NCBI GenBank assembly: GCA_000755425.1
Contig: BBMT01000007.1
Coordinates: 247,173-311,172, forward strand
Direction of reading: 5' to 3'
Length of the DNA stretch: 64,000 nucleotides
Origin: Vibrio maritimus
Lineage (GTDB): Bacteria > Pseudomonadota > Gammaproteobacteria > Enterobacterales > Vibrionaceae
Part shown: positions 28,086-37,659 of the stretch, in pieces
Layout: each line of letters starts with the position of its first letter
How positions within the stretch are numbered: position 1 is the stretch's first letter
Made by a program: the position numbers and the translations under genes
Notes under the pieces: model-generated
What the model was told of the DNA's origin: nothing
Databases searched by the model: none
The model's input: only the letters and a program-made list of their open reading frames with translations

Positions 28086-29126
28086 TCATGCCAGTGTCTG
28101 GGTAATTGAGCCTTTCCAATGCGAGTCGTGTTGGCTCAACGATACTGCCGCCAAAGCTCCGTTAATGAGTGTTAGATTAGGGGCTTATGGCCGATATCGA
28201 GGTCGATGAGCACTGGAATATTAGTGTCGGCTAAGTAATTCACTAAACACTCGTTATAGCTCAGGCCGTTGGCATCCGATGTTTCAGGAGCAGCGCTGCG
28301 GCCAATCAGCAGTCCATTGATGTGATTGAACACGCCTCGATATTTCATACTTAAAATCGTACGAGCCACCTCGGTTGGGGGCATTTCGGCGTTCTCCAAA
28401 TATAGGATGAGTCCTTCAGGGTGACGTTTGGACATCGCTTCTAAATCAAGGTACTCAGTGCCAAAAAGGTGTGAGAGCGTATCCCAGCATCCGCCGATGA
28501 GTCGCCCTTGAATAGTGTCCTCATGGGAAGGCTTTGTTAGCCATTTCCAACATGTTTTTGTCTCTAGCTCAAGGCCAGATTCCGGAGCGTTTACAAAGTC
28601 AGGCCAACAACTCGCATAATGATCAAGCGCCTCTTGAGTGAAACTGCCGCCACTCGGCGTTGCAAAATGTTGAAGCGTACTTGAAGTGAGAGGGTCGATA
28701 GCATTGGGCGCGAGATCCATCAGGTTTGAACAATGCCCAGTCGCCCAGCCAAGTTTGCACGCAAAGGTGGCCGATATCGTACTGACATCGGAAAATCCCA
28801 GAATCCATTTAGGACGAGCCTGTTTGAGTTTTTCAAAATCAATCAGCGCTAGTAGCTCCATCGCAACCTCTCCACCCCAAGGAGGGTAGATCGCATCAAT
28901 GGTGTCATCCATTAGCATCGACATTAGTTCGTCAGCTCTTTTTTGTGGTGAGCCGCTGACATGCTTTCCTTGGTCGTATAAGCAGTCTCCAACCACTATG
29001 TTATAGCCCAGCGACTTGAGGTGGTTGGTGACGCATTCAAAACGAGCATTGTGTTAGATGAAATACCGGATGAGAATGCGGTGATTCCTATGGTGCTGCC
29101 TTTGGTAAGAGGTTGGGGTATTTCAT
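28086..29126 (-). CDS. S66 family peptidase (MccF/LD-carboxypeptidase-like, three frameshifts as given)
   Basis: Healing single bases near 29102 (AAA), 29054 (AA) and in the GGGG run at 28180-28183 gives a 347-residue S66 peptidase of normal length. It begins MKYPNLLPKGSTIGITAFSSGISS at ATG 29126 after GGAG, contains AIYPPWGGEVAMELL, the catalytic-serine region GFSDVSTISATF, the YLENAEMPPTE acid region and ends GHKPPNLTLINGALAAVSL. MccF-type members cleave acyl-sulfamoyl adenylates or peptidoglycan peptides. The final His in DIGHKP is the triad histidine. All three lesions leave flanking sequence conserved. Confidence 0.8.
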
Positions 29127-29244
29127 GGATGGCTCCGGCTCAAAAGTGTTAAAACCAGAGTAGCGATTTTGTGTATGAGTGACAAATAGTTAGCGTGATT
29201 TCAGTGGGATTAAGCCAGCTCTCAACAGAGAGCTGGCCATAGTA

Positions 29245-31284
29245 TTACTCGCTGTATGCTAAATTGTCCCTTTCAGGCTGCCAACAGTGAGTTCGCAAAG
29301 AATGCGAATGTAGGTTGTAGGTGATGATGGTTTTGTTGCCATCTTGGTTGATACTGAATGTGATTTCAGTGTCACTCCAAGAGACGTCTTCAAGTAGAAG
29401 CTCGGCGTTTTCCGATAGATCGTGTAGCACCAAGGTGTTTAACGCGGTCGCATTGGAGCGAACCAAGGTGTACGCAAGGTTTGAAGTTGCTGGGTTATCT
29501 GGTGCTTCGCCAATCAAGACATCGCACGGCGAACTGAACACCATTCTCTGGCTAAATGGCGTTTGTCCTTCAATGGCGTAGCGATGGGAGTGTGCTGAAA
29601 CCGAACTTAACTGGCGTGTATTTGTCATCCGGTTCAGTGCGCCTGGTAGCAGATTAGAGCAGTTCTCAAAGCTATCCGTGTCGGTATGCTCACCGCGAAC
29701 GTGGTAGGTCAAATCCAACTGTTGCTGATGTGGGTTGGCAACTAGATTTGCTTCTACGTACGCTTCGCCAACACAGAACAAGATACGTCTGAACACCACA
29801 TTTTGATATGCCTGACTATCCCATTGTTCGATAGTATGACTATCCACTTCCGCTGGTGGTTGGTTCCAATCAGCAAGCGTATCAATGACTTTGCAAACAG
29901 GTGAGTCAGAGAAGTGAAGCAATGTAGGGTCGATTGGCGATTGGTTCTGTTGATTCACAACGAGAGTATTATGCGTTGCGGTATTCTTGTAGTAGCCGTA
30001 GTGCAGCTCTGCGCCATATCCGGTGGTGCCAAGATCGGGCAGGATCTCCTTGCCATTACGAACAATGATCAAGCCTAATCGATCGTAGTGATCGTGTTCA
30101 CCACCATATGGGCTGTGTTTAACAAGGAGTGAATGATCATTGCTTTGGTCGTAGTGAATCGTTACGCCCGCTTGAGCGGTGTGAATAGATTGACATTGCA
30201 GTGGCGCAGCTTTTGGAAGCTCATCGACGCCGTAAAGTAGTGCATCAATGTTATCCCTAGAGATATTTTGATAGATGCTGGTTAGAACACTTGCAAACTC
30301 ATCACAAGGGTACTGCGCGTAGGCAAACTCAAACAGGTGTGAATGAGTAATGCGCTCTTGGCCGGCAATACAGTCATTAAGACGTGGGAAGTCACCCGTA
30401 TTCAGCACCAAGTTAAGTGGGAACTTAAGAATCTTCAGAAAGTTAGGATTTGAGCTTACTGAATGAGGTGTCGAGTAGGCGATCTTTTCAAAGTTCAATA
30501 GCGCTTGTAAGGCATAGTAGTGATAGTGAATTGAGCCTTCAAACCACATCCCCTCTTCTGAGCAGCCGTTGTTTAGCTGATAGTGGATACCGTAGTCAGT
30601 ATTCAGAGCAAAATCGATGTAGCGGCTCTCTTCCAAGATAAGCCCAATCACACCAATCGTGGCGTTGATTTTCATCTCATGGTTGTGAAGCTGGTCGGTT
30701 CGGTACTCCATCAAGAAATCAGCCCCTTCACGAAGTAAGCGCTGTTCGATGTACGACTGTTCGTCCGGTGTCAGTTGCTTACGAATAAAGTCATAACCGC
30801 GAGCAAGATCTAAGTGGCAGTTTGCCTCGCATAGGGTTTGCGCATTGGCTTTACCTGGACCGTTGTAAGGGATACCGCCATGAACCTCGTAATCCGGATA
30901 GTATTTAGCGGATTGGAGTAGGATGTCTTTTACCTTGTCGAAGAAACGTTGCTCACCTGTCAGATTCCACAGCAAGCCAAGGTCGTAGCACGCTTTTGCA
31001 TTCAGGCCATTTAGCCATCGCCACCAAGCGCCGTCATAAGGTTCACCGGTGAACTCTTTGTCATCAACAGGGCAACAGTGCGAGAGTGGCTTTTCACGAT
31101 CCCACGTTAGACGAACGCCATGTTCAGGACAAAAGTAATAGAGGTTCCAAGTCGCACGGCCATCAGTCGGAACCAAGGTGTCGCTATTAAGCACAACACG
31201 ATTGTCTTCGATAAGTTGGGCGATGGTTTGCTCAGAAGCGCGCTGTTTGATGGATTGAATTTGTTGTTCGCTAAACTGGATCAT
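29245..31284 (-). CDS. Heparinase II/III-like polysaccharide lyase (PL15-type oligouronide lyase)
   Basis: A 679-residue intact protein with no signal peptide, so cytoplasmic. Residues 40-330 form an alpha/alpha toroid (WNLYYFCPEHGVRL, AWWRWLNGLNAKACYDLGLL, QTLCEANCHLDLARGYDFI, HNHEMKINATIGVIGLI) and residues 380-670 a beta-sandwich with GGEHDHYDRLGLIIVRNGKEI and the conserved Asn/His/Tyr residues used in beta-elimination. It should depolymerise short uronate chains to unsaturated monomers feeding the KDG pathway. Alginate or heparin-type substrates are both possible for this family. Its start overlaps the uxaC stop by four bases, and both lie in the symporter operon. Confidence 0.8.
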   Translation of the reverse strand: MIQFSEQQIQSIKQRASEQTIAQLIEDNRVVLNSDTLVPTDGRATWNLYYFCPEHGVRLTWDREKPLSHCCPVDDKEFTGEPYDGAWWRWLNGLNAKACYDLGLLWNLTGEQRFFDKVKDILLQSAKYYPDYEVHGGIPYNGPGKANAQTLCEANCHLDLARGYDFIRKQLTPDEQSYIEQRLLREGADFLMEYRTDQLHNHEMKINATIGVIGLILEESRYIDFALNTDYGIHYQLNNGCSEEGMWFEGSIHYHYYALQALLNFEKIAYSTPHSVSSNPNFLKILKFPLNLVLNTGDFPRLNDCIAGQERITHSHLFEFAYAQYPCDEFASVLTSIYQNISRDNIDALLYGVDELPKAAPLQCQSIHTAQAGVTIHYDQSNDHSLLVKHSPYGGEHDHYDRLGLIIVRNGKEILPDLGTTGYGAELHYGYYKNTATHNTLVVNQQNQSPIDPTLLHFSDSPVCKVIDTLADWNQPPAEVDSHTIEQWDSQAYQNVVFRRILFCVGEAYVEANLVANPHQQQLDLTYHVRGEHTDTDSFENCSNLLPGALNRMTNTRQLSSVSAHSHRYAIEGQTPFSQRMVFSSPCDVLIGEAPDNPATSNLAYTLVRSNATALNTLVLHDLSENAELLLEDVSWSDTEITFSINQDGNKTIITYNLHSHSLRTHCWQPERDNLAYSE

Positions 31285-32715
31285 TGAGCATCCCCTGTGA
31301 GTTTGGAGTGAGGAAAATTAAAGTAGCGCTCTGCGTTGTAGTAACAGATGTTTTCTATGGTTTCTTTGAGTAGAGCGTCACTATTTGGAAGCTCGCCATT
31401 TTCAACCCATGATGCGAGTTGGTTGCACAGTACACGGCGGAAATATTCGTGACGACTCATGGAAAATACGTTGCGAGAGTCGGTTAACATACCGATGAAT
31501 CGACCCAAGGCACCCAAGTTCTTTAATGTGGTGAGCTGCGCTTCCATACCGTCTTTGTGGTCGTTAAACCACCATGCTGCGCCAAATTGGATTTTTCCAG
31601 CGGCGGAGTCACTGTCTTGAAAAGCACCGGCAATACAACTGAGTAACGCATTGTGGTTCGGATTGATGCTGTAAAGCACCGTCTTCGGTAACTGGTTGGT
31701 TAAATCTAATTGACTGAGAAGCTGGGTTAGATTTTCGGCAATGAGGCGATCATTCATCACGCTAAATCCAGTACCACCGCCAAGCGCCTGTTTTCTGCGT
31801 TCGTTAACGTTAACTAGTACACCAATGTGGAGTTGCATTGCCCAACCGCGGTTATGGTAGTGCTGACCCAATTGGTTGAACAGATAACAGTTAAGCTGCG
31901 TACTTTCGCTATCTGTAAGGGCTTGTCCGGTTAGCAGTTTATCAAATAGTTGATTAGCAACTTTATGGGAACAAGGAGCAAAATTCACCTGAGTGAGCCC
32001 AAGATCGGATAGTCGGCAGCCCACTTCATGGAATGCTTCGATTCGCTTTGAAATCGCATGGAGGAAGTCATTGATGGATACAATATGTAGCGAGGTCATT
32101 GTGCTCAATGTATCAATCATATTGCGAAAAGCGCGTGGCGATCCAAACGCAAATAAATCGTCGGCTCTGAATGTTGGGAGCACTTCGACGTCAAAGTCGG
32201 ACTCTGCAATCAGTTTATGATAGTGAAGATCAGAGAGCGGTGAGTCTGTAGTGCAAAGTGTCGTGACCTTACACTGCTTCAATACACTCTGAGTGGAGAG
32301 TCTAGAATTCTCAAGTTCAGTCTCACATTGTGACCAAATGGCATCACAATTGTCTGGGTTTAATAGCAATGAGCAGTTGAAGAATCGCTCTAGTTCTAAG
32401 TGAGACCACTGGTAGAGTGGGTTGCCGAGTAGATAAGGAGCGGTTTGACACCATTTCTCAAACTTTTTCTTTGTCAGGAGCGTTGCCGGTTATGTAGTAT
32501 TCTTCAACTCCATTGCTGCGCATCGCTCTCCATAAATAATGATCACTATGCAACCAGCATTCAGCGATGTTACTCGAGCTATGGTTTTCCCAAATCTGCT
32601 TGGCATCTAGGTGATTGTGATAATCAATAATCGGCATGGCTTTGGCATAGTCATGAAACAAGCGGCGAGCCAAATCTGAGGTTAAAAGAAAATCGTCATG
32701 GATGTATTGGTTCAT
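31281..32715 (-). CDS. uxaC: Glucuronate isomerase (frameshifted as given)
   Basis: UxaC interconverts D-glucuronate and D-fructuronate in the cytoplasm. The N-terminus (MPIIDYHNHLDAKQIWEN) has the metal-binding HxH; the frame breaks in the TTTTT run at 32464-32468. Removing one base joins NAPDKEKFEKWCQTAPYLLG to LLLNPDNCDAIWSQC and the C-terminal SINPNHNALLSCIAG and GRFIGMLTDSRNVFSMSRHEY. Healed length about 477 residues, normal. Start ATG 32715 is preferred (MNQYIHDDFLL); 32724 and 32748 are possible. Neither uxuA nor uxuB is in the window. Confidence 0.88.
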
Positions 32716-32805
32716 GGGTTTCATCTCGAAATACTTTTGAAAACTCAACGGTGATAGCGGTTACATTGATGACATTTGTGATTAGTGGTTTGCTAAACGC
32801 AAACT

Positions 32806-32826
32806 AGGGGCTGGTGGCCAGCCCCT
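32806..32826 (-). other. Intercistronic hairpin between symporter and uxaC
   Basis: AGGGGCTGG / CCAGCCCCT perfect 9-bp stem with a three-base loop, 11 bases beyond the symporter stop on the minus strand and with only a weak T tail. Likely partial attenuator or mRNA-stabilising element. Confidence 0.55.
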
Positions 32827-32836
32827 TGTCACTAGG

Positions 32837-34601
32837 TTAACTTTGAGTTTGCAGGTTGAGTACTTTGGTCTCTTTAGCGCTTTTTAGCAGTAAAGTACCC
32901 ACGGTCAGTACCACGCCGCCACAGAACAAGAATGCCATGCGACCCCAGAATGGATTTGGTATCAGTACCATAGCGGTTACCAACACACCGAAGATTAAGA
33001 TGAGCTTACCAAGCATGCTGCGCTGCTGGCGGTCGACCGCATCTTGTCCTTCTTCCTCGATAACAGCGTTGCCACATCTGTCCAAAACTCGTTAAGTTCG
33101 GTTTTACGCTCGCCTTGTGGCTCTTTGTAGAACTTAGTGGTTAGGCAGAAGAAACCACCAGTGAACACTAGGTGACCGATAATGCCGTTCATTACCGTTA
33201 GGTCTGATGCCTCGCGACTGGTGAAGCCGCCCTCGATACCGAGTAGGTTCGCGATGACATCTGGTGTGATGACAAAGCTAACCATGTAAGAGACCACCAT
33301 GCCGACAGCTAGCGTTGCCCAAGCTGCCCAATCTGGCGTCTTCTTAATGAACATGCCGAAGAATAGAGGAACTAAGATAGGCATTTGAAGCAATGTACTT
33401 ACGTACATCATGGCATCAAATAGGCTCAATCCACGAAGCGAGTTGATGAACAGAGCAACTGCGATAATCAGCGCACCAAACACCATAGTCACGCCTTGGC
33501 TGACACGCATGAGTTTTTTCTCAGATGCATTCTTGTTGATGATTGGGCTATAGAAGTTACGAACAAAAACACCAGCATTACGGTTAAGGCCTGAGTCCAT
33601 TGATGACATGGTTGCCGCAAATACCGCTGACATAAGCAGACCAACCATACCGACAGGCATCACACGTTCAACGAAGACCAGATAAACCGCATCCGCCGCT
33701 TTGCCGCCGAGTGCATCAGCGTGGGCTAGTGCAGCGTCAGGGTAAAGTACTGCTGTCACCCATGGAGGCATGAACCAAATCGCAGGACCGATTAGCATAA
33801 GAACGAAGGCTAGAAGCGCTGCTTTGCGCGCATTGGTTGAGTCTTTAGCCGTCAAGAATCTATATGAGTCTTGCATGTTGTTGATGTTTTGAAGCTGTTT
33901 AACAAACATGAAGATGAACCATGCTACGAACAGCAATGGATAGTTCATGTTCGGACCCATAATCGAGTCTGCTGGGAACTGCTCGATTAGGTTGCTTGGA
34001 CCACCAATCTTGATAAGGCTGCCACGGCACATACGACAGTTACCGCCATAATGACGACCATTTGCACAAAGTCGGATGCAACCACACCCCAAGAACCGCC
34101 AATCACTGAAATGAATAGAACAATCAGGCCGGTAACGACAATGGTTGTTTCGATGTCGATTTTAAATACCGCACTAACGAATAGCGCCAGACCGTTGAGC
34201 CAAATACCTGTGTAAACGATGCTGGTTGGCATAGTTGCCCAAGTAAACACCTGCTCGTTTGTAGTACCGAAGCGGCGACGTACACCTTCTACCGGAGTTA
34301 CAACACGCATTTGACGGAAACGGTAGGAGAAAAATAGCCATGACAGCAAAAAGCCGAATGCGTTGGCCATGAAAATAACCATGATAGGGAAACCATCGGT
34401 AAAGGCTTTACCTGCTGCCCCAGTAAACGTCCACGCACTGAACTGTGTCATAAAAGCCGTAGAGCCCACCATCCACCAGAGCATTTTGCCGCCCCCGCGG
34501 AAGTAGTCACTGGTCGAGCTGCCAGCCAGACGCTTGAATATGACACCTACAGCGATCATGAAGACGAAGTAGACACCGACAACAACAATGTCAATATTCA
34601 T
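32837..34601 (-). CDS. Sodium:solute symporter (SSS family), copy A (two frameshifts as given)
   Basis: A 588-residue SSS-family transporter after single bases are restored near 34015 (AALIKIGGPSNLIEQF) and 33068 (DVATPVIEEEGQ). Its length then equals that of copy B exactly. It has some 13-14 helices with SDYFRGGGKMLWWMVGSTAF and FTWATMPTSIVYTGIWL in the sodium-binding N-terminal half. SSS transporters of this kind bring uronate oligomers or monomers into vibrio cells. First gene of the minus-strand operon with uxaC and the lyase, which defines its probable cargo. Confidence 0.85.
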
Positions 34602-34707
34602 AACACTTACCTCTAAAATGAAATTGCTTGAACTAAAAATTAAAACGATGGTTCATTATTGCGGTAAGTGCGTCGCTATTGCCAACTTACTGTCTATTTT
34701 TGTGATG

Positions 34708-34726
34708 AATGAAACGGTTTTTCATT
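34708..34726. promoter_or_regulatory. KdgR-type operator upstream of symporter copy A
   Basis: AATGAAACGGTTTTTCATT is a perfect 7-5-7 inverted repeat (AATGAAA / TTTCATT) and resembles the known KdgR box (GAAACANTGTTTC type). It lies 107 bases upstream of the minus-strand symporter start in the divergent promoter region. Confidence 0.65.
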
Positions 34727-35046
34727 TTTTTAGAGTTGCCTTGATTTATTCTTACGGAGAGCTCCATTTTTATCTTGCTCAACTTCCCTCGATCTAGAGG
34801 CTTTTTCGGGCTTAGTCGCTGCTCTTCTAAGCGCTCTCTCGTTTACCTCTGCGCCTTGCTATACCTTGGAGAGAAAGGCTTCAAGACGGTCCAATCGACC
34901 TACCAATAGCCATATCAGTAACAATCAGTCATGCCTGTTGCACATTTTTTGACCGCGTTAACACAAAATCACATCTCCAGAAATAATTAGTTACATCGGT
35001 CACATTATGACCTAATTGGCCTTTATAAAAACGTAATTTGTAAAAT

Positions 35047-35065
35047 AATGAAACGGAGTTTTAAA
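35047..35065. promoter_or_regulatory. KdgR-like operator upstream of symporter copy B
   Basis: AATGAAACGGAGTTTTAAA shares the AATGAAACGG half-site with the perfect copy at 34708 but its right arm is degenerate. It lies about 42 bases before the ATG at 35107, well placed for repression. Confidence 0.5.
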
Positions 35066-35106
35066 AATTGAAGTAGAAAAACAATAAAATGTAAAAGGAG
35101 TTCAGA

Positions 35107-36873
35107 ATGAATGTCGATATGCTCGTCGTGGGCGTTTACTTTATTTTCATGATAGCGATAGGCGTCATCTTTAAGCGCTTTGCAGGTAGTTCCACCAGCG
35201 ACTACTTCCGAGGCGGCGGTAAAATGCTTTGGTGGATGGTAGGGTCTACAGCCTTTATGACACAGTTCAGTGCGTGGACCTTCACCGGCGCTGCTGGTAA
35301 AGCGTTTACCGATGGTTTCCCCATCATGGTCGTATTTATGGCCAACGCGTTTGGCTTCTTACTTTCTTGGTTGTTCTTCTCATACCGTTTCCGCCAAATG
35401 CGTGTTGTGACACCGATTGAGGGCGTTCGTCGTCGCTTTGGTGGCACCAACGAACAGGTATTTACTTGGGCAACCATGCCAACCAGTATCGTTTACACGG
35501 GTATTTGGCTGAATGGCCTAGCACTGTTTGTTAGCGCGGTATTTAAAGTTGATATCGAAACAACCATTGTTGTTACTGGCCTAATCGTTCTATTCATCTC
35601 AGTAATTGGTGGTGCTTGGGGCGTTGTGGCGTCTGACTTTGTTCAGATGGTGGTTATCATGGCGGTGACCGTCGTGTGTGCGGTTGCTGCCTTGGTTAAA
35701 ATTGGCGGTCCTACTAACCTTATCGAGCAGTTCCCGGCTGATTCAATCATGGGGTCAGATATGAACTATCCACTACTTTTCGTGGCATGGTTCATCTTCA
35801 TGTTTGTGAAGCAGCTTCAAAACATTAACAACATGCAAGACTCTTATCGCTTCCTAACGGCTAAAGATTCAACCAATGCTCGCAAAGCCGCACTACTGGC
35901 ATTTGTTCTTATGCTGATTGGTCCAGCGATTTGGTTCCTACCACCTTGGGTAACGGCAGTTATGTACCCAGATGCAGCAACGGTTCACGCAGCAGAGCTG
36001 GGCAGCAAAGCAGCGGATGCGGTTTACCTAGTCTTCGTTGAGAATGCTATGCCTGTTGGTATGGTGGGTCTACTTATGTCAGCGGTATTTGCGGCGACCA
36101 TGTCTTCTATGGACTCTGGCCTCAACCGTAACTCCGGTATCTTCGTTCGTAACTTCTACGCGCCAATCCTAGATAAAAAGGCTGACGACAAGAAACTGAT
36201 GCGTGTGAGCCAAATCGTCACTATGTGTTTTGGTGGCCTGATTATTCTCGTCGCACTGTTTATCAACTCGCTTCGTGGATTAAGCCTTTTTGATGCCATG
36301 ATGTACGTAAGTACATTGCTGCAGATGCCTATCCTAGTTCCACTGTTTTTCGGTATTTTCATTAAGAAGACGCCAGACTGGGCAGCATGGGCAACACTGG
36401 CCGTCGGTATTGTGGTGTCTTACCTTGTTAGCTTTGTGATTACTGCTGATGTGGTAGCAAACTGGCTGAATCTAGATACGCCATTTACTGGCCGTGAAGC
36501 AAAAGACCTCAAGGTTCTACTAGGTATCATGGGTCACCTATTTATTACTGGTGGTTTCTTCTGTCTAACAACTCGATTCTACAAAGAGCCAGTAGGTGAG
36601 CGTAAGTCTGAGCTAACGGAGTTCTGGAATGATGTTGCGACTCCAGTTGTCGAAGAAGCAGGTCAAGACGAGCTGGATCGTCAACAGCGCAACATGCTAG
36701 GCAAACTAATCCTTGTGTTTGGTGTTCTTGTGACGCTGATGGTGCTCATCCCGAACCCATTCTGGGGACGAATGGCCTTTGTCTTCTGTGGTGCGGTGAT
36801 TGTCACTGTAGGTAGCTTGCTTCTTAAGAGTGCGAAGCAGGCGGATAAGCTAACAGCTAGTACCGCTACCTAA
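35107..36873 (+). CDS. Sodium:solute symporter (SSS family), copy B
   Basis: An intact 588-residue SSS transporter nearly identical to copy A throughout (for example DYFRGGGKMLWWMVGSTAFM and NINNMQDSYRFLTAKDSTNA in both). About 13-14 helices; a cytoplasmic segment near 505-525 (ELTEFWNDVATPVVEEAGQ) precedes the last two helices. AAAGGAG lies before the ATG. It is divergent from copy A, with a likely shared KdgR-controlled promoter region, and is monocistronic with a strong terminator. Cargo is probably an unsaturated uronate or its oligomers. Confidence 0.9.
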   Translation: MNVDMLVVGVYFIFMIAIGVIFKRFAGSSTSDYFRGGGKMLWWMVGSTAFMTQFSAWTFTGAAGKAFTDGFPIMVVFMANAFGFLLSWLFFSYRFRQMRVVTPIEGVRRRFGGTNEQVFTWATMPTSIVYTGIWLNGLALFVSAVFKVDIETTIVVTGLIVLFISVIGGAWGVVASDFVQMVVIMAVTVVCAVAALVKIGGPTNLIEQFPADSIMGSDMNYPLLFVAWFIFMFVKQLQNINNMQDSYRFLTAKDSTNARKAALLAFVLMLIGPAIWFLPPWVTAVMYPDAATVHAAELGSKAADAVYLVFVENAMPVGMVGLLMSAVFAATMSSMDSGLNRNSGIFVRNFYAPILDKKADDKKLMRVSQIVTMCFGGLIILVALFINSLRGLSLFDAMMYVSTLLQMPILVPLFFGIFIKKTPDWAAWATLAVGIVVSYLVSFVITADVVANWLNLDTPFTGREAKDLKVLLGIMGHLFITGGFFCLTTRFYKEPVGERKSELTEFWNDVATPVVEEAGQDELDRQQRNMLGKLILVFGVLVTLMVLIPNPFWGRMAFVFCGAVIVTVGSLLLKSAKQADKLTASTAT

Positions 36874-36888
36874 CTTCAATTCATTACT

Positions 36889-36927
36889 AAAAAAGGAGCT
36901 ACGTAGTTTACAGTAGCTCCTTTTTTT
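36889..36927. terminator. Bidirectional terminator
   Basis: AAAAAAGGAGCTAC / GTAGCTCCTTTTTTT with a ten-base loop; U-tracts on both strands. It ends symporter copy B and the convergent exonuclease gene. Confidence 0.9.
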
Positions 36928-36938
36928 GACTTCAAATA

Positions 36939-37658
36939 TTAGAGTTTGCAGATCACTTCACTGAGCGGGCGATGGCAGAGCTTGAGTCTTTTAACTTGAG
37001 CCAAAAAGAGTTCTGCACAACCTAGAGCATCGCTGGCCGCTGAATGAGCTTGATATTCGGGTAGGTTGTAGTGTTGGCGCAGGTCATCGAGTTGAAAACT
37101 GGGATGGCCGCGATTTTTACCCAAGTAGCTGAATCGCTTCTCAAGCAATAGAGTGTCTATCATATAGCACGGCAGTTTTTGCAGTTGGTAGCGCCTTCTG
37201 AGATACGACGACAAAAAGTCGTATTCAATACAGGCACTGTGAGCAATGATGGTTTTGCCAGCGAGGTGTTCGATTAATTGATCGAGTGCTGGCTCAGCTT
37301 CAACCCCTTGCTCTCGGACTTGCGATGGCATAATTTCATGAACGACCGCGCTCTCCGGTCGAATAGTGACATCTTGGCGCAAAATCACTTCACTGACGCT
37401 CGTTAGATCAATCTCTTCGTAGCTCAACTCCACCGTTCCAATAGACAGGATCCTATCCGAGCCTGGCTCCAGCCCGGTTGTTTCAAAATCGAGGGCGACA
37501 AACTGTTGCTCGGAAACTGGGCGCTCTGCATTGGGAAGCGGGTGAGCAAAGTAGTACTCCAGTGCGTGCGAGGGCCAGCGCTTAGATCGCATGAACTGGT
37601 GCAAATCTTCGATGTTCTTACCATTGGAAAATAGCTTATGTAACGTTTTGGTCAGCAT
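36939..37658 (-). CDS. 3'-5' exonuclease, DnaQ/epsilon-like
   Basis: A 239-residue DEDD-family exonuclease. Exo I is FVALDFETTGLEPGSDRIL (Asp-Glu), Exo II is IIAHSACIEYDFLSSYL (Asp) and Exo III is YQAHSAASDALGCAELFL (His and Asp). The 55-residue N-terminal extension (KTLHKLFSNGKNI) has no known domain. ATG 37658 follows the previous stop by one base; ATG 37670 overlaps it. It is paired with a DUF294/CBS protein, an arrangement commonly found beside acetate or other SSS symporters, where the pair is thought to modulate nucleotide signalling. Confidence 0.85.
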   Translation of the reverse strand: MLTKTLHKLFSNGKNIEDLHQFMRSKRWPSHALEYYFAHPLPNAERPVSEQQFVALDFETTGLEPGSDRILSIGTVELSYEEIDLTSVSEVILRQDVTIRPESAVVHEIMPSQVREQGVEAEPALDQLIEHLAGKTIIAHSACIEYDFLSSYLRRRYQLQKLPCYMIDTLLLEKRFSYLGKNRGHPSFQLDDLRQHYNLPEYQAHSAASDALGCAELFLAQVKRLKLCHRPLSEVICKL

Positions 37659-37659
37659 G

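Noticed and set aside
34588..34797. 69-codon frame in the divergent symporter promoter region
   Set aside because: It overlaps the symporter start and the KdgR-type operator and has no ribosome binding site or homologue.
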